Below, in pieces: positions 1-6,912 of a stretch of 14,841 bases of DNA. The position numbers and the translations under genes are program-made. The notes under the pieces were generated by a model that worked only from the letters and a program-made list of their open reading frames with translations, ran no database searches and was not told where the DNA came from. The stretch lies in NCBI GenBank assembly GCA_020441605.1, contig JAGRLX010000390.1, positions 1 through 14,841 of the forward strand, written 5' to 3'. The stretch's first letter is position 1. Each line of letters starts with the position of its first letter. Source of the DNA: Alphaproteobacteria bacterium (GTDB lineage Bacteria; Pseudomonadota; Alphaproteobacteria; Rhizobiales; Aestuariivirgaceae).

Positions 1-615
1 GTCGAACTGCTCAACCAGCAGATTGCCGCCATGCGCCGCCAGCTACAGTCCCTCAACGCGCTTCTCACCGATGCTGAGACCCGCAATCGGGCGTCGGAGG
101 CGCAGATCGCCGACCTTGGCAAGCGGCTCAACTCGGCCCTGGCCCAAAGGGTCCAGGAACTGACCCGCTACCGTTCCGAGTTCTTCGGACGGCTCAGGCA
201 AATTCTGTCACAGCGTTCCGACATTCTGGTTGTGGGCGACCGTTTCGTCTTCCAGGCCGAAGTGCTGTTCCAGAAGGGGCAAGCCGATCTCAACGAGGAC
301 GGTCAGCGCGAAATGCTGACGCTCGCTGCGGCGCTGAAACAGCTGGAGCAGGAGATTCCGACCGACATCAACTGGGTCCTGCGAGTTGATGGTCACACCG
401 ACGTGGACCCGATCCAGTCGGCGCAGTTCAAGTCGAACTGGGAACTGTCATCGGCCCGAGCCATCGCGGTGGTGAAATTCCTCATCGGGAACGGCGTGTC
501 GCCCAATCACCTCGTAGCGGCGGGTTTCGGCGAATTCCAGCCGATCGATCCAGGCTCCACCGAGGAGGCCAAGTCGCGCAACCGCCGCATCGAGCTCAAG
601 CTGACGGAGCGCTGA
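1..615 (+). CDS. OmpA-family peptidoglycan-binding protein, C-terminal part (5' truncated by window)
   Basis: The frame is open from base 1 (it reads VELLNQQIAA before the first internal ATG at 31), so the gene begins upstream of the window. About the first 60 visible residues are polar and heptad-like, rich in Gln, Leu and Arg, and look like a coiled-coil stem. The rest is an OmpA/MotB C-terminal domain: a VDGHTDVDP strand, the NWELSSARA helix and the terminal RNRRIELKL segment, which in this family bind diaminopimelate of peptidoglycan. Known relatives in Hyphomicrobiales carry an N-terminal transmembrane helix that anchors them in the inner membrane; that part lies outside the window. The role is probably envelope tethering. 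Its last 20 bases overlap the 3' end of the convergent ABC exporter gene. Domain assignment is secure; the exact physiological role is not. Confidence 0.9.
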   Translation, partial: VELLNQQIAAMRRQLQSLNALLTDAETRNRASEAQIADLGKRLNSALAQRVQELTRYRSEFFGRLRQILSQRSDILVVGDRFVFQAEVLFQKGQADLNEDGQREMLTLAAALKQLEQEIPTDINWVLRVDGHTDVDPIQSAQFKSNWELSSARAIAVVKFLIGNGVSPNHLVAAGFGEFQPIDPGSTEEAKSRNRRIELKLTER

Positions 616-2386
616 ACTGGAGCTTGGCGAGCCTCGCGTAGAGGGGGCTGGTCTTCATCAGGTCCGCGTGCTTCCCCTCGGCCACCAGCCTGCCATTCTC
701 GAGTACCAGAATACGGTCGGCGTTGCGGACGGTGGCAAGCCGGTGGGCGATGACCAGCGTGGTGCGATTGGCAGTGAGGCTGTCGATCGCTTCCTGGATG
801 AAGGCCTCGCTCTCGGCATCGAGTGCGCTGGTGGCCTCGTCGAGCAGCAGAATGGGCGCATCCCGCAGCACGGCCCTGGCGATGGCGATGCGCTGGCGCT
901 GGCCACCCGAAAGGGTCACGCCGCGCTCGCCCACCTCGGTGTCGTAGCCCTTGGGCAGACGCTCGGCGAATTCGTCGACGCGGGCGGCGCGGGCAGCAGC
1001 GAGTACTTCCTCGGACGTGGCGTCCGGCTTGCCGAAGCGTATGTTGTCGAGCACCGTGCCGGAAAAGATAACGGTTTCCTGTGGCACCACGGCCACGCGC
1101 TCACGCACCGCCAAGGGATCGGCGGTGCGGATGTCGACACCATCAACCATGATCGCGCCCGACTGGGGATCAAAGAAGCGCTGGATCAGAGCGAAGATGG
1201 TCGACTTGCCGGCCCCCGAAGGTCCGACGATGGCGACCGTCTCGCCGGAGCCCACGGCAAAGCCGATGTGGTCCAGGGCCGCGGCGTCAGGGCGCGAGGG
1301 GTAATGGAAGCCGACGTCATTCAGCGACACTTCGCCCCGCGACGGCTTGGGCAGGGCGGCGGGCCTGGCCGGCGCGGCGATGACCGGGGTCTCGCTCAGG
1401 AGCTCGGAGATGCGCTCGGCCGCCCCCGCAGCCAATTGCACCTCGCCCCAGACCTCGGAAATCTGGCCGAGCGAACTTGCCGCCATGACGGCGTAGATCA
1501 GAAATTGGGTCAGCGTGCCACCAGTAAGATTGCCGGCCATGACCTCGCTTGCGCCATACCACAAGAGAAAGACGATCGACCCCAGGGCCACGAAGATGAT
1601 GGCAGCGGTCAACACCGCGCGAGCCAGGGTGCGGCGGGCAGCCGCCTTGAAGGCGAGGTCGGTGGCAGCGGCAAAAGCCTGGCGCGTGGTCTCTTCCTGG
1701 ACATTCGACTGGACCGTCGCCATGGCACTCAGGCGCTCCTGCGCGAAGGCGGCGGAATTGGCCAGGGTATCCTGGGCCAACCGCGACAGGTGCCGCACCT
1801 TGCGGCCATAGATGACGAGCGGCAGAACCACCAGGGGGATGGCCAGCAGCGACAGGCCGGCCAGCTTGGGGCTGGTATAGATCATCATGGCCACGGCGCC
1901 GGCCAGCATGACGATATTGCGAAGCGCGATGGAGGCGGTCGACGAGAAGGCCGACTTGATCTGGGTCGTATCGGCGGTGAGGCGCGATACGACCTCACCG
2001 GTCTTCTGGCTTTCGTAGAACTCCGGGCTGAGACGCAGGAGATGGCTGAACAGGGCATCACGGACATCGGCCACCACCCGCTCGCCCAGCCACATGACAT
2101 AGTAGAAGCGTATGGCAGAGCCCAGGGCCAGCACTGCCACGACCGCCAGCATGACGGCGAAATACTGGTTCACCAGCTGCACATTGGCATTGATGAAGCC
2201 ATTGTCGATGACCCGGCGCACGGCGATGGGAACGATCAGGGTTGCCCCTGCCGCCGCCAGCAGGGCGATGAGCGCCAGGACCACCTGGCGCTTGTAGCGG
2301 CCAAGAAATGGCGTAAGCCGCGCCAGCGGACGCAGGTTGCGGCTCTTGGGGCGGCGTCGGGCCTCGTCTTCGTAGATGGTGCTCAT
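596..2386 (-). CDS. ABC exporter, fused permease and ATPase (MsbA/lipid-exporter type)
   Basis: This 596-residue half-transporter has a six-helix exporter domain (hydrophobic segments near residues 35-57, 75-97, 153-170, 174-193, 258-279 and 288-305) followed by a nucleotide-binding domain from about residue 350. Walker A is GPSGAGKST (388-396), the Q-loop Gln is near 436, the signature LSGGQ is at 492-496, Walker B ILLLDEATSALD starts at 512 and the switch His is in VIAHRL (548). All catalytic elements are intact, so it should work as a homodimer in the inner membrane. Substrate cannot be told from sequence; MsbA-like lipid export or drug export are both possible. The ATG at 2386 is the only plausible start, although the AGGAGG-like ribosome site lies about 14 bases upstream, further than usual. 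It is divergent from rpmE, with 108 bases between the start codons. Confidence 0.93.
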   Translation of the reverse strand: MSTIYEDEARRRPKSRNLRPLARLTPFLGRYKRQVVLALIALLAAAGATLIVPIAVRRVIDNGFINANVQLVNQYFAVMLAVVAVLALGSAIRFYYVMWLGERVVADVRDALFSHLLRLSPEFYESQKTGEVVSRLTADTTQIKSAFSSTASIALRNIVMLAGAVAMMIYTSPKLAGLSLLAIPLVVLPLVIYGRKVRHLSRLAQDTLANSAAFAQERLSAMATVQSNVQEETTRQAFAAATDLAFKAAARRTLARAVLTAAIIFVALGSIVFLLWYGASEVMAGNLTGGTLTQFLIYAVMAASSLGQISEVWGEVQLAAGAAERISELLSETPVIAAPARPAALPKPSRGEVSLNDVGFHYPSRPDAAALDHIGFAVGSGETVAIVGPSGAGKSTIFALIQRFFDPQSGAIMVDGVDIRTADPLAVRERVAVVPQETVIFSGTVLDNIRFGKPDATSEEVLAAARAARVDEFAERLPKGYDTEVGERGVTLSGGQRQRIAIARAVLRDAPILLLDEATSALDAESEAFIQEAIDSLTANRTTLVIAHRLATVRNADRILVLENGRLVAEGKHADLMKTSPLYARLAKLQFSAPSA

Positions 2387-2397
2387 CGGTTGGCGGC

Positions 2398-2426
2398 TTG
2401 CCTCCTGTTCAGCCTTCCTGTATAGA
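2398..2426 (+). promoter_or_regulatory. Predicted sigma-70-type promoter of rpmE
   Basis: TTGCCT at 2398-2403 and TATAGA at 2421-2426 are separated by 17 bases, which fits a housekeeping promoter. Transcription would start near 2433 and give a leader of about 60 bases before the rpmE start. On the opposite strand the same -10 area reads TATACA, so a divergent promoter for the ABC exporter may overlap here. The prediction is by eye. Confidence 0.5.
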
Positions 2427-2494
2427 CCCCGCCGAAACCAGACAACCCCTTACCTTCACGCGCGCCGTGCCGCGCCAGCAAGAGAGTTTACGCC

Positions 2495-2716
2495 ATGAAG
2501 AACGGCATTCACCCCGATTACCACATGATCAATGTGGTCATGACCGACGGCACCAAGTTCGAAACCCGTTCGACCTGGGGCAAGCCGGGTGATACGATGA
2601 ATCTCGACATCGATCCGACATCGCATCCAGCCTGGACCGGCGGTCAGCAGACTTTGCTCGATCGTGGCGGCCGGGTATCGAAGTTCAACCAGAAGTTCGG
2701 CTTCCTCAAGAAGTAA
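2495..2716 (+). CDS. rpmE: 50S ribosomal protein L31
   Basis: The 73-residue protein begins [10 protein letters not shown] and contains [16 protein letters not shown] and the terminal HPAWTGGQ and [15 protein letters not shown] segments typical of bacterial L31 in Alphaproteobacteria. L31 sits at the interface of the large and small ribosomal subunits. This copy has no cysteines, so it is the zinc-independent form. The ATG follows an AAGAGAG purine tract about 8 bases upstream. The gene is monocistronic, with its own predicted promoter and a clear intrinsic terminator starting 20 bases after the stop codon. Confidence 0.97.
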   Translation: MKNGIHPDYHMINVVMTDGTKFETRSTWGKPGDTMNLDIDPTSHPAWTGGQQTLLDRGGRVSKFNQKFGFLKK

Positions 2717-2736
2717 GCTTCGCAATCCAACGCCAG

Positions 2737-2768
2737 AAAGCCCGGTAGTTTTGCCGGGCTTTTGTTTT
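2737..2768 (+). terminator. Intrinsic terminator after rpmE
   Basis: AAAGCCCGG (2737-2745) pairs perfectly with CCGGGCTTT (2754-2762) across an 8-base loop and is followed by a T-rich run ending at 2768. Position and polarity fit termination of the rpmE transcript. Confidence 0.85.
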
Positions 2769-2873
2769 GGGCCGGGTCGCTCCGCGGCGTCGCCTCCCCC
2801 GCGATCTCCTGTCTGATTTGGCTTCCGTTCGCCATCCGTCCAGGGACCCAGGTTTTGCCGCTGATGGAGTTAG

Positions 2874-2898
2874 AAAAGCCCGGCGTTGCCGGGCTTTT
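2874..2898 (-). terminator. Intrinsic terminator of the cytochrome c gene (probably bidirectional)
   Basis: An 11-base perfect inverted repeat, AAAAGCCCGGC (2874-2884) and GCCGGGCTTTT (2888-2898), has a 3-base loop. Read on the minus strand it lies 25 bases past the cytochrome stop codon and ends in TTTT. Because of its A/T flanks it would also stop readthrough from rpmE on the plus strand. Its core GCCCGG/CCGGGC matches that of the rpmE terminator 110 bases away. Confidence 0.8.
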
Positions 2899-2923
2899 CC
2901 TCATGTGAACCACATCGCGCGGT

Positions 2924-3385
2924 CTATTTGCTCGAGGTCTGTAGCGTTCCGATATAGTAGACAAGGGCAAGAATACGGGATTCGACAATCCTTTCCGGCG
3001 CATCGACCATCCGCTCGGTTGCATTGTCGGGCACTGGAGTGGTTGGCAAGGCTTCGCCACGGTAGAAATCACCCCAAATGGGCATGTCGCGGTTGCCGTG
3101 TGCCGCGATGTTGGCGCGTCCGTCGATGATGTCATAGACCTTCTGGAAGGGGAAGGCGCCGCCGTTCCTCTCGGCGAGCAAGGCAAGGTTGGGTGCCGGA
3201 GTTTTCAGCATGTTTCCGACGGGTCCATCGCCCAGGCCGCCCATGCCGTGACACACCGCGCAGCGCAAGCGGAATTGCTCCTTGCCAATCGCGACATCCT
3301 GAGCCCAGGCCGCCGGGCTCGATAGAGCGACACTGGCGCAGACACCGGCGATTACCCCAGCCAGTTTGATCTTCATGTTTGCCAT
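2924..3385 (-). CDS. Exported c-type cytochrome
   Basis: The 153-residue protein has a Sec signal peptide (hydrophobic core about residues 8-24, likely cleavage after AWA at 28) and one class I cytochrome c domain. The heme-binding motif is CAVCH at 42-46, and the Met of MPIWG (about 101) is the likely distal ligand. It should be a soluble periplasmic electron carrier; the partner is unknown. The start at 3385 is supported by GGAGGGAG about 6 bases upstream, rather than the in-frame Met four codons later. The gene is alone, with no oxidase or dehydrogenase subunit beside it, and ends at a strong terminator. Confidence 0.92.
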   Translation of the reverse strand: MANMKIKLAGVIAGVCASVALSSPAAWAQDVAIGKEQFRLRCAVCHGMGGLGDGPVGNMLKTPAPNLALLAERNGGAFPFQKVYDIIDGRANIAAHGNRDMPIWGDFYRGEALPTTPVPDNATERMVDAPERIVESRILALVYYIGTLQTSSK

Positions 3386-3747
3386 GGTTTTCTCCCTCCA
3401 AGTCTATGCCGCGCACAGAAGGACAGGCCGCCGCTGAATATCCGCACGCCAATCGATTTCATCAGTCCAGAGAATGGCGGATGGAACTGAGAAACAATTT
3501 CAAACATGCTCCCGATCCCGCCATCTGTCGTTGAGATGAATCAATCAATCAGTGATTGTGGCAACGCAAGTCCTAGGGGGGCTTTTGTTCTCTGTCTGGG
3601 ATGGCCCAGACCTACAGGACATTTGGTAAACTCATCAACGGAGATGAGATCTGATCCACGACAAGCAGTTCGCCGCCATAAACCAAGCGCAGCTTTCCGA
3701 TGGCAAGCGGGTCCACTTGCTCGCTCGTTACTTGGTGGCGGCGGGGC
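3386..3747. other. Intergenic stretch without a recognisable gene
   Basis: This 362-base interval separates the start of the cytochrome gene from the stop of the lytic transglycosylase. It is less GC-rich than its neighbours. Short open frames exist, including an 81-codon one from 3506, but I recognise no protein in them and see no convincing ribosome site. The only structure I see is the palindrome CAATCAGTGATTG at 3546-3558. The part next to 3385 must hold the cytochrome promoter, which I cannot place confidently. Confidence 0.5.
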
Positions 3748-4623
3748 CTAGTTCTTCTCGACGAGGCATGCGCCGCCGAGGGCTGTGAGCCGGGTGCAAA
3801 GGGCTTGTGCCGCAGCGCGGCTATCCCGGCCGATCATCACCCGCACCATGGCACGGCGTCCCATGCTGAGATTCTTCTTGCGGCGGACCATCGGCTTTTC
3901 ATTGCCGATGAGTCCGGAATAGCGATTGCGGATGGTGCGGAAAGCGAGCAGGGCGCGCGCCTCGGAGAAGCCACCGGAAATCACCACGCCCCAGGGTTTC
4001 CAGGGCGCCCGTTCACCGGGGGCAGCCTGGGGCGAGAGCTCGCGCATGACCAGGCTTGCGCATTGTCCGGCAAAGTCGCCCGCCTCGCCGATGGCGGCAA
4101 TGGCGAAGTCGGCCCCATCCTGTTTCCATTCCTCGGCGCTGTGGCCGGTGATCGAGACGACATAGTCCTGGGTCTCGAAGGGCAGGCCGCTATCGCCGGC
4201 AAGCCATCTGCGGGCACGCTCCTCTCCGGCATTGTAGGCGGCGGCTGCATGGCCGAGGTTGCCGAACGACCGTTTCAGTTCAGCCAGGTAGGCAGCGGCG
4301 GCGGCCAGTGCCGCATTCGGATCGAAGGGATCGGCGAGGCCGCGGAGCCTTGCCGTTCCGGGCATGAACTGGGCGATGCCCTGGGCCCCCTTGGGGCTCA
4401 CGGCGCCGGGGTCGAACAGGCTTTCCTTCCAGATCAGCCTGGCAAGATAGTGCTCGGGAATGTCGTTGCTGTGGGCCTGGGCGGAAATCTGGGCGCAGAT
4501 CTCGGTGGCGTAGATCTGACGTTCTTCCTTGGTTTTCGGCAAGGCCGGCGCTTCGCCCTCGGCGCTGGCCATGGAGGCGACACTCAGGAACAAGAGAAGA
4601 ATTGCGAAGATGCGCCGCGCCAT
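3748..4623 (-). CDS. Lytic murein transglycosylase with SLT domain
   Basis: The 291-residue protein has a signal peptide (residues 1 to about 21, MARRIFAILLLF...ASA) and an SLT/Slt70-like catalytic domain at about 40-145. The motif WKESLFDPGAVSPKGAQG holds the catalytic Glu at 67, and IAQFMPGTA and AAAAYNAGE are the usual following motifs. It should cleave the MurNAc-GlcNAc bond of peptidoglycan in the periplasm with 1,6-anhydro product formation. The last 80 or so residues (alternating strands and helix ending in CTRLTALGGACLVEKN) resemble a SPOR-like domain that binds denuded septal glycan, which is inference. It lies 65 bases downstream of rcdA on the same strand and could be cotranscribed with it. 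Confidence 0.9.
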   Translation of the reverse strand: MARRIFAILLLFLSVASMASAEGEAPALPKTKEERQIYATEICAQISAQAHSNDIPEHYLARLIWKESLFDPGAVSPKGAQGIAQFMPGTARLRGLADPFDPNAALAAAAAYLAELKRSFGNLGHAAAAYNAGEERARRWLAGDSGLPFETQDYVVSITGHSAEEWKQDGADFAIAAIGEAGDFAGQCASLVMRELSPQAAPGERAPWKPWGVVISGGFSEARALLAFRTIRNRYSGLIGNEKPMVRRKKNLSMGRRAMVRVMIGRDSRAAAQALCTRLTALGGACLVEKN

Positions 4624-4688
4624 GCCACCTTGTTCCTCGTGGAAGAGGGTGCATTATCGCAACGGTTGTGGCGGATCAATGGAAAGGA

Positions 4689-5210
4689 TCAGCCGCGGGC
4701 GGCATTGAAGACGGCGGCAATGCGGTCGAGATGCTCGTCGACGGGACTGGCCTGGGGAGCTTGGCTCTTGGCTTGCATGTTGACCATGGCATCGAGTTTC
4801 TGGACCCGACCGTGCAGATGCAGCGAGCGTTCGACCAAGGCGATGAGTGCCGCCGGAAGCTGATCGCCGCCCGTGAGCGGGTTTCCGCGGCCGATGTCCG
4901 ACAGGCTGATCCGGTGCTTTTCCTTTCGGGCATCCTCGGCTGTCAGCTCGCCCGACCCGATGGCGCGCTGCAAGAGCAGCCATGACGCCAGTTGCATCAG
5001 TCTGGTGGTGAGGCGCATGCTTTCCGTGGCATAGGCGACGGCCCCGTTGCGATCGAGGAGACGGGCATCCTGACGGCCCGGGCCGTCGAGATAATTCGCT
5101 GTTTCCTCGACCAGCCCCATGCCTTCCTTGAACACCTTCTCGAATTGCTCGGAAGCGGTGAACTTGGCGAGGAAGTCTACCGGATGGGTCTGAGGCTCGA
5201 TGCCGGACAT
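4689..5210 (-). CDS. rcdA: RcdA-like cell-cycle adaptor (DUF1465 family)
   Basis: The 173-residue protein carries the family core EGMGLVEETANYLDGPGR followed by YATESMRLTTRLMQLASWLL, characteristic of DUF1465/RcdA. In Caulobacter RcdA is an adaptor that helps deliver CtrA and other substrates to the ClpXP protease during the cell cycle. The function here is inferred from family membership. I place the start at the ATG at 5210, which has AGGGA about 10 bases upstream. An in-frame TTG at 5231 would add seven residues but has no good ribosome site. The C-terminal 30 residues are variable and probably flexible, as in other members. Neighbours are the candidate sRNA upstream and the lytic transglycosylase downstream. 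Confidence 0.87.
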   Translation of the reverse strand: MSGIEPQTHPVDFLAKFTASEQFEKVFKEGMGLVEETANYLDGPGRQDARLLDRNGAVAYATESMRLTTRLMQLASWLLLQRAIGSGELTAEDARKEKHRISLSDIGRGNPLTGGDQLPAALIALVERSLHLHGRVQKLDAMVNMQAKSQAPQASPVDEHLDRIAAVFNAARG

Positions 5211-5339
5211 GCTTTCTAATTCCCTACTCAATCACTTACATTTACGCCGGTCTGGTTGGCGGATCATGAATGCTGCTTCATTTCCGGTCAATATCTCCGG
5301 CCTGTGGTTAGTGGGGAACACCAGAGCAAGAGCGGTGCC

Positions 5340-5368
5340 AAAAAAAAGCCGCGCGGATAGCGCGGCTT
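5340..5368 (-). terminator. Strong intrinsic terminator, minus strand
   Basis: AAGCCGCGC (5346-5354) and GCGCGGCTT (5360-5368) form a perfect 9-base stem with a 5-base loop. Read on the minus strand the stem is followed by an uninterrupted T run down to 5340. There is no T run on the plus-strand side, so it acts on minus-strand transcripts. It lies about 155 bases past the DUF1192 stop codon, which is why an intervening RNA gene is suspected. Confidence 0.88.
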
Positions 5369-5467
5369 CAAGTTCTTAACAGGGAGGCGTCAAACAGAGT
5401 GACAGGAGCCACTCGGGAGAACCCAGAAACTCTGGATTGCAGATACAATCATTAAGGTTAATTCCTT
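5340..5467 (-). ncRNA. Candidate trans-acting small RNA with CUCCU loop
   Basis: On the minus strand a possible promoter (5501-5474) is followed by about 128 bases that fold by eye into three stems. The first is CCAGA-GTT-TCTGG (5435-5423). The second is GAGTG-GCTCCTGT-CACTC (5414-5397), whose loop exposes CUCCU, complementary to Shine-Dalgarno sequences. The third is the GC-rich terminator stem with eight T. A second CCTCCC stretch lies unpaired between the second and third stems (about 5386-5381). Loops with CUCC motifs are known in several alphaproteobacterial sRNAs that block ribosome binding sites. I cannot assign it to a named family. It could instead be a long 3' untranslated region of the DUF1192 mRNA. 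Confidence 0.5.
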
Positions 5468-5473
5468 ACCGGA

Positions 5474-5501
5474 ATCTTAACGTCTGGGGCTGTTAACGCA
5501 A
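5474..5501 (-). promoter_or_regulatory. Possible promoter of the candidate sRNA
   Basis: On the minus strand TTGCGT (5501-5496) and TAAGAT (5479-5474) are spaced by 16 bases, a fair match to a housekeeping promoter with start near 5467. A GAATC site (5472-5476) overlaps the -10 element, so methylation could influence it; this is speculation. Confidence 0.35.
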
Positions 5502-5522
5502 AGAATTGCTGAAACCGACGGT

Positions 5523-5708
5523 TCATGCCCGGAAAAATGCGTCGGCAGCGCTGCGCGAGGCCTGCTTTCTGGCAATTTCGGCCCGAAGCCGGTCGATCTC
5601 GGATTCCAATGCCTGAATACGGTGCTCCAATTCGGCAAGCGATATGGTGTCCAGCGATTCGCCGATAACGATTGCAGGTGGCTTGCGGGGCGGTTCGTCG
5701 AGGTCCAT
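5523..5708 (-). CDS. DUF1192 family small coiled-coil protein
   Basis: This 61-residue protein begins MDLDEPPRKPP, then has TISLAELEHRIQALESEIDRL (about residues 21-41), continuing as an alpha-helical coiled coil to about residue 48, and ends SRSAADAFFRA. The end motif and the helix identify DUF1192, a small family of unknown function common in Alphaproteobacteria. The ATG at 5708 is chosen because AGGAG lies 8 bases upstream; an upstream in-frame ATG at 5753 lacks a ribosome site and family similarity. It is divergently oriented to the quinone oxidoreductase gene, with 91 bases between the starts. No enzymatic residues are visible; a role as structural or adaptor peptide is only inference. 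Confidence 0.85.
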   Translation of the reverse strand: MDLDEPPRKPPAIVIGESLDTISLAELEHRIQALESEIDRLRAEIARKQASRSAADAFFRA

Positions 5709-5740
5709 GACTATCTCTCCTAGCAGGCGGCATCTTGTCA

Positions 5741-5753
5741 TTGCCTGGGGCAA
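5741..5753. promoter_or_regulatory. Small palindrome in the divergent DUF1192/quinone oxidoreductase promoter region
   Basis: TTGCC-TGG-GGCAA forms a perfect 5-base inverted repeat in the middle of the 91-base divergent intergenic region, where a shared operator would sit. It is short enough to be chance. Confidence 0.25.
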
Positions 5754-5799
5754 GTGTTCAACCCATTCTGATCAACAATCGACTCCCGGAAGGATTGCC

Positions 5800-6783
5800 A
5801 TGCAGAACATGATCGCCATTGCCATCACCAAGCCCGGCGGCCCGGAGGTTATGGTTCCGGTGCGGCTGCCGGTGCCCGTTCCTGGGCCAGGACAATTGCT
5901 GGTCCATGTCAAGGCCGCCGGCGTGAACCGTCCCGATGTGCTGCAGCGGAAGGGGGGATATCCGCCGCCGCCAGGAGCGCCTGACACGCCAGGCCTTGAA
6001 ATCGCCGGAGAGGTCGCTGGCATCGGCCCGGGGGTGAAACGCTACGAAGCAGGCGACCACGTGTGTGCGCTGGTGCCCGGCGGTGGTTATGCCCAGTATG
6101 CAGTGGTGCATGAAGACAACGCCTTGCCGGTGCCACCTGGAATGTCGGCAGTCGAAGCCGCCGCCATCCCCGAAACCTTCTTCACGGTCTGGACCAACGT
6201 CTTCGACCGGGGCGGGCTGAAGGCAGGCGAGACGCTGCTGATCCATGGCGGGTCGAGCGGCATCGGCACCACGGCCATCATGCTGGCCAAGGCTCTTGGC
6301 GCGCGCGTGATCGTAACCGCCGGTTCCGATCAAAAATGCAAGGCGTGCCTGGACCTCGGCGCCGATCTGGCAATCAACTACCGCACGCAGGATTTCGTGG
6401 CCGTGCTGTCCGAGAAGGGCATTCAGGCCGATTGCATCCTGGACATGGTGGGTGCTGACTATGTCGCCCGCAATTTCAAGGTCGCGGCGCTGAACGGCCG
6501 GATCGTCAACATTGCCTTCCAGAAGGGCTCGCGGATCGAGGTCGATCTCCTGCCTATCATGCTGAAGCGGCTGACGCTGACCGGCTCGACGCTGCGGCCG
6601 CGGAGTGTTGCAGAAAAGGCAGAAATCGCCCGGTCTCTGGAAGAGACGGTCTGGCCGCTGTTCGCTTCGGAAGCGATCAGACCGGTCATCTACCGCAGCT
6701 TTCCGCTGGAACAGGCTGCGCAGGCCCATGCCTTGATGGAAAGCTCAGAACATGTCGGCAAGATCGTCCTGGTGAACGGGTAA
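5800..6783 (+). CDS. NAD(P)H:quinone oxidoreductase, zinc-independent MDR family
   Basis: This 327-residue protein is a medium-chain dehydrogenase/reductase of the quinone oxidoreductase (QOR/PIG3-like) type. It has an N-terminal GroES-like catalytic domain with VKAAGVNRPDVLQRKGGYPPP (38-58), then a Rossmann domain with HGGSSGIGTTA (149-159). The zinc-binding cysteines and histidines of alcohol dehydrogenases are absent, and family members reduce quinones or enones with NADPH. The start at 5800 has GGAAGGA about 5 bases upstream. In several Hyphomicrobiales the same gene sits between DUF1192 and DUF1013 genes (recalled, not checked), so the arrangement looks ancestral. The in vivo substrate is unknown. 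Confidence 0.92.
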   Translation: MQNMIAIAITKPGGPEVMVPVRLPVPVPGPGQLLVHVKAAGVNRPDVLQRKGGYPPPPGAPDTPGLEIAGEVAGIGPGVKRYEAGDHVCALVPGGGYAQYAVVHEDNALPVPPGMSAVEAAAIPETFFTVWTNVFDRGGLKAGETLLIHGGSSGIGTTAIMLAKALGARVIVTAGSDQKCKACLDLGADLAINYRTQDFVAVLSEKGIQADCILDMVGADYVARNFKVAALNGRIVNIAFQKGSRIEVDLLPIMLKRLTLTGSTLRPRSVAEKAEIARSLEETVWPLFASEAIRPVIYRSFPLEQAAQAHALMESSEHVGKIVLVNG

Positions 6784-6814
6784 TCGGAGATCGCGGCGCC
6801 GGCCATTGTTTCCG

Positions 6815-6843
6815 TTGCGCCGGTCGGCGTTGCAATCTATATA
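6815..6843 (+). promoter_or_regulatory. Predicted promoter of the trcR-SDR operon
   Basis: TTGCGC (6815-6820) and TATATA (6838-6843) are spaced by exactly 17 bases. Transcription would begin near 6850, leaving a leader of about 60 bases before the trcR ATG. It lies 31 bases after the stop codon of the quinone oxidoreductase gene, so trcR is probably transcribed independently. Confidence 0.6.
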
Positions 6844-6912
6844 GGCTCCATCCCCAACAACTTGTTCTGGAGACAGGAGGCCGAAAAAGGGCTTCCAAGG
6901 AGCGAAGAGATC

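Larger units (their letters stand above)
5211..5522. other. Intergenic region between DUF1192 gene and rcdA, rich in structure
   Basis: There is no credible protein-coding gene in these 312 bases. They hold the candidate small RNA and its terminator (minus strand) and an AT-rich patch at about 5452-5501 with several TTAA tetramers and one GAATC (5472-5476), a GANTC site of the kind CcrM methylates in Alphaproteobacteria. Bases 5211-5337 should contain the rcdA promoter and leader; I cannot place a promoter there. Confidence 0.6.

Noticed and set aside
668..2425. 585-codon open frame on the plus strand
   Set aside because: It lies antisense to the ABC exporter, which has every expected motif; the plus-strand frame is low-complexity and resembles nothing. 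It is a high-GC shadow.
3546..3558. Palindrome CAATCA-G-TGATTG
   Set aside because: It is perfect but short and sits in a local TCAA-repeat context, far from any promoter I can place. It may be chance.
3506..3751. 81-codon open frame in the cytochrome-transglycosylase gap
   Set aside because: There is no ribosome site, no recognisable domain and biased composition (Arg, Pro, Gly); it also runs into the transglycosylase stop region. Not supported as a gene.
5644..5799. Upstream extension of the quinone oxidoreductase to an ATG at 5644
   Set aside because: It would overlap the DUF1192 gene antisense, and the ATG at 5800 has a good ribosome site and the normal family N-terminus.
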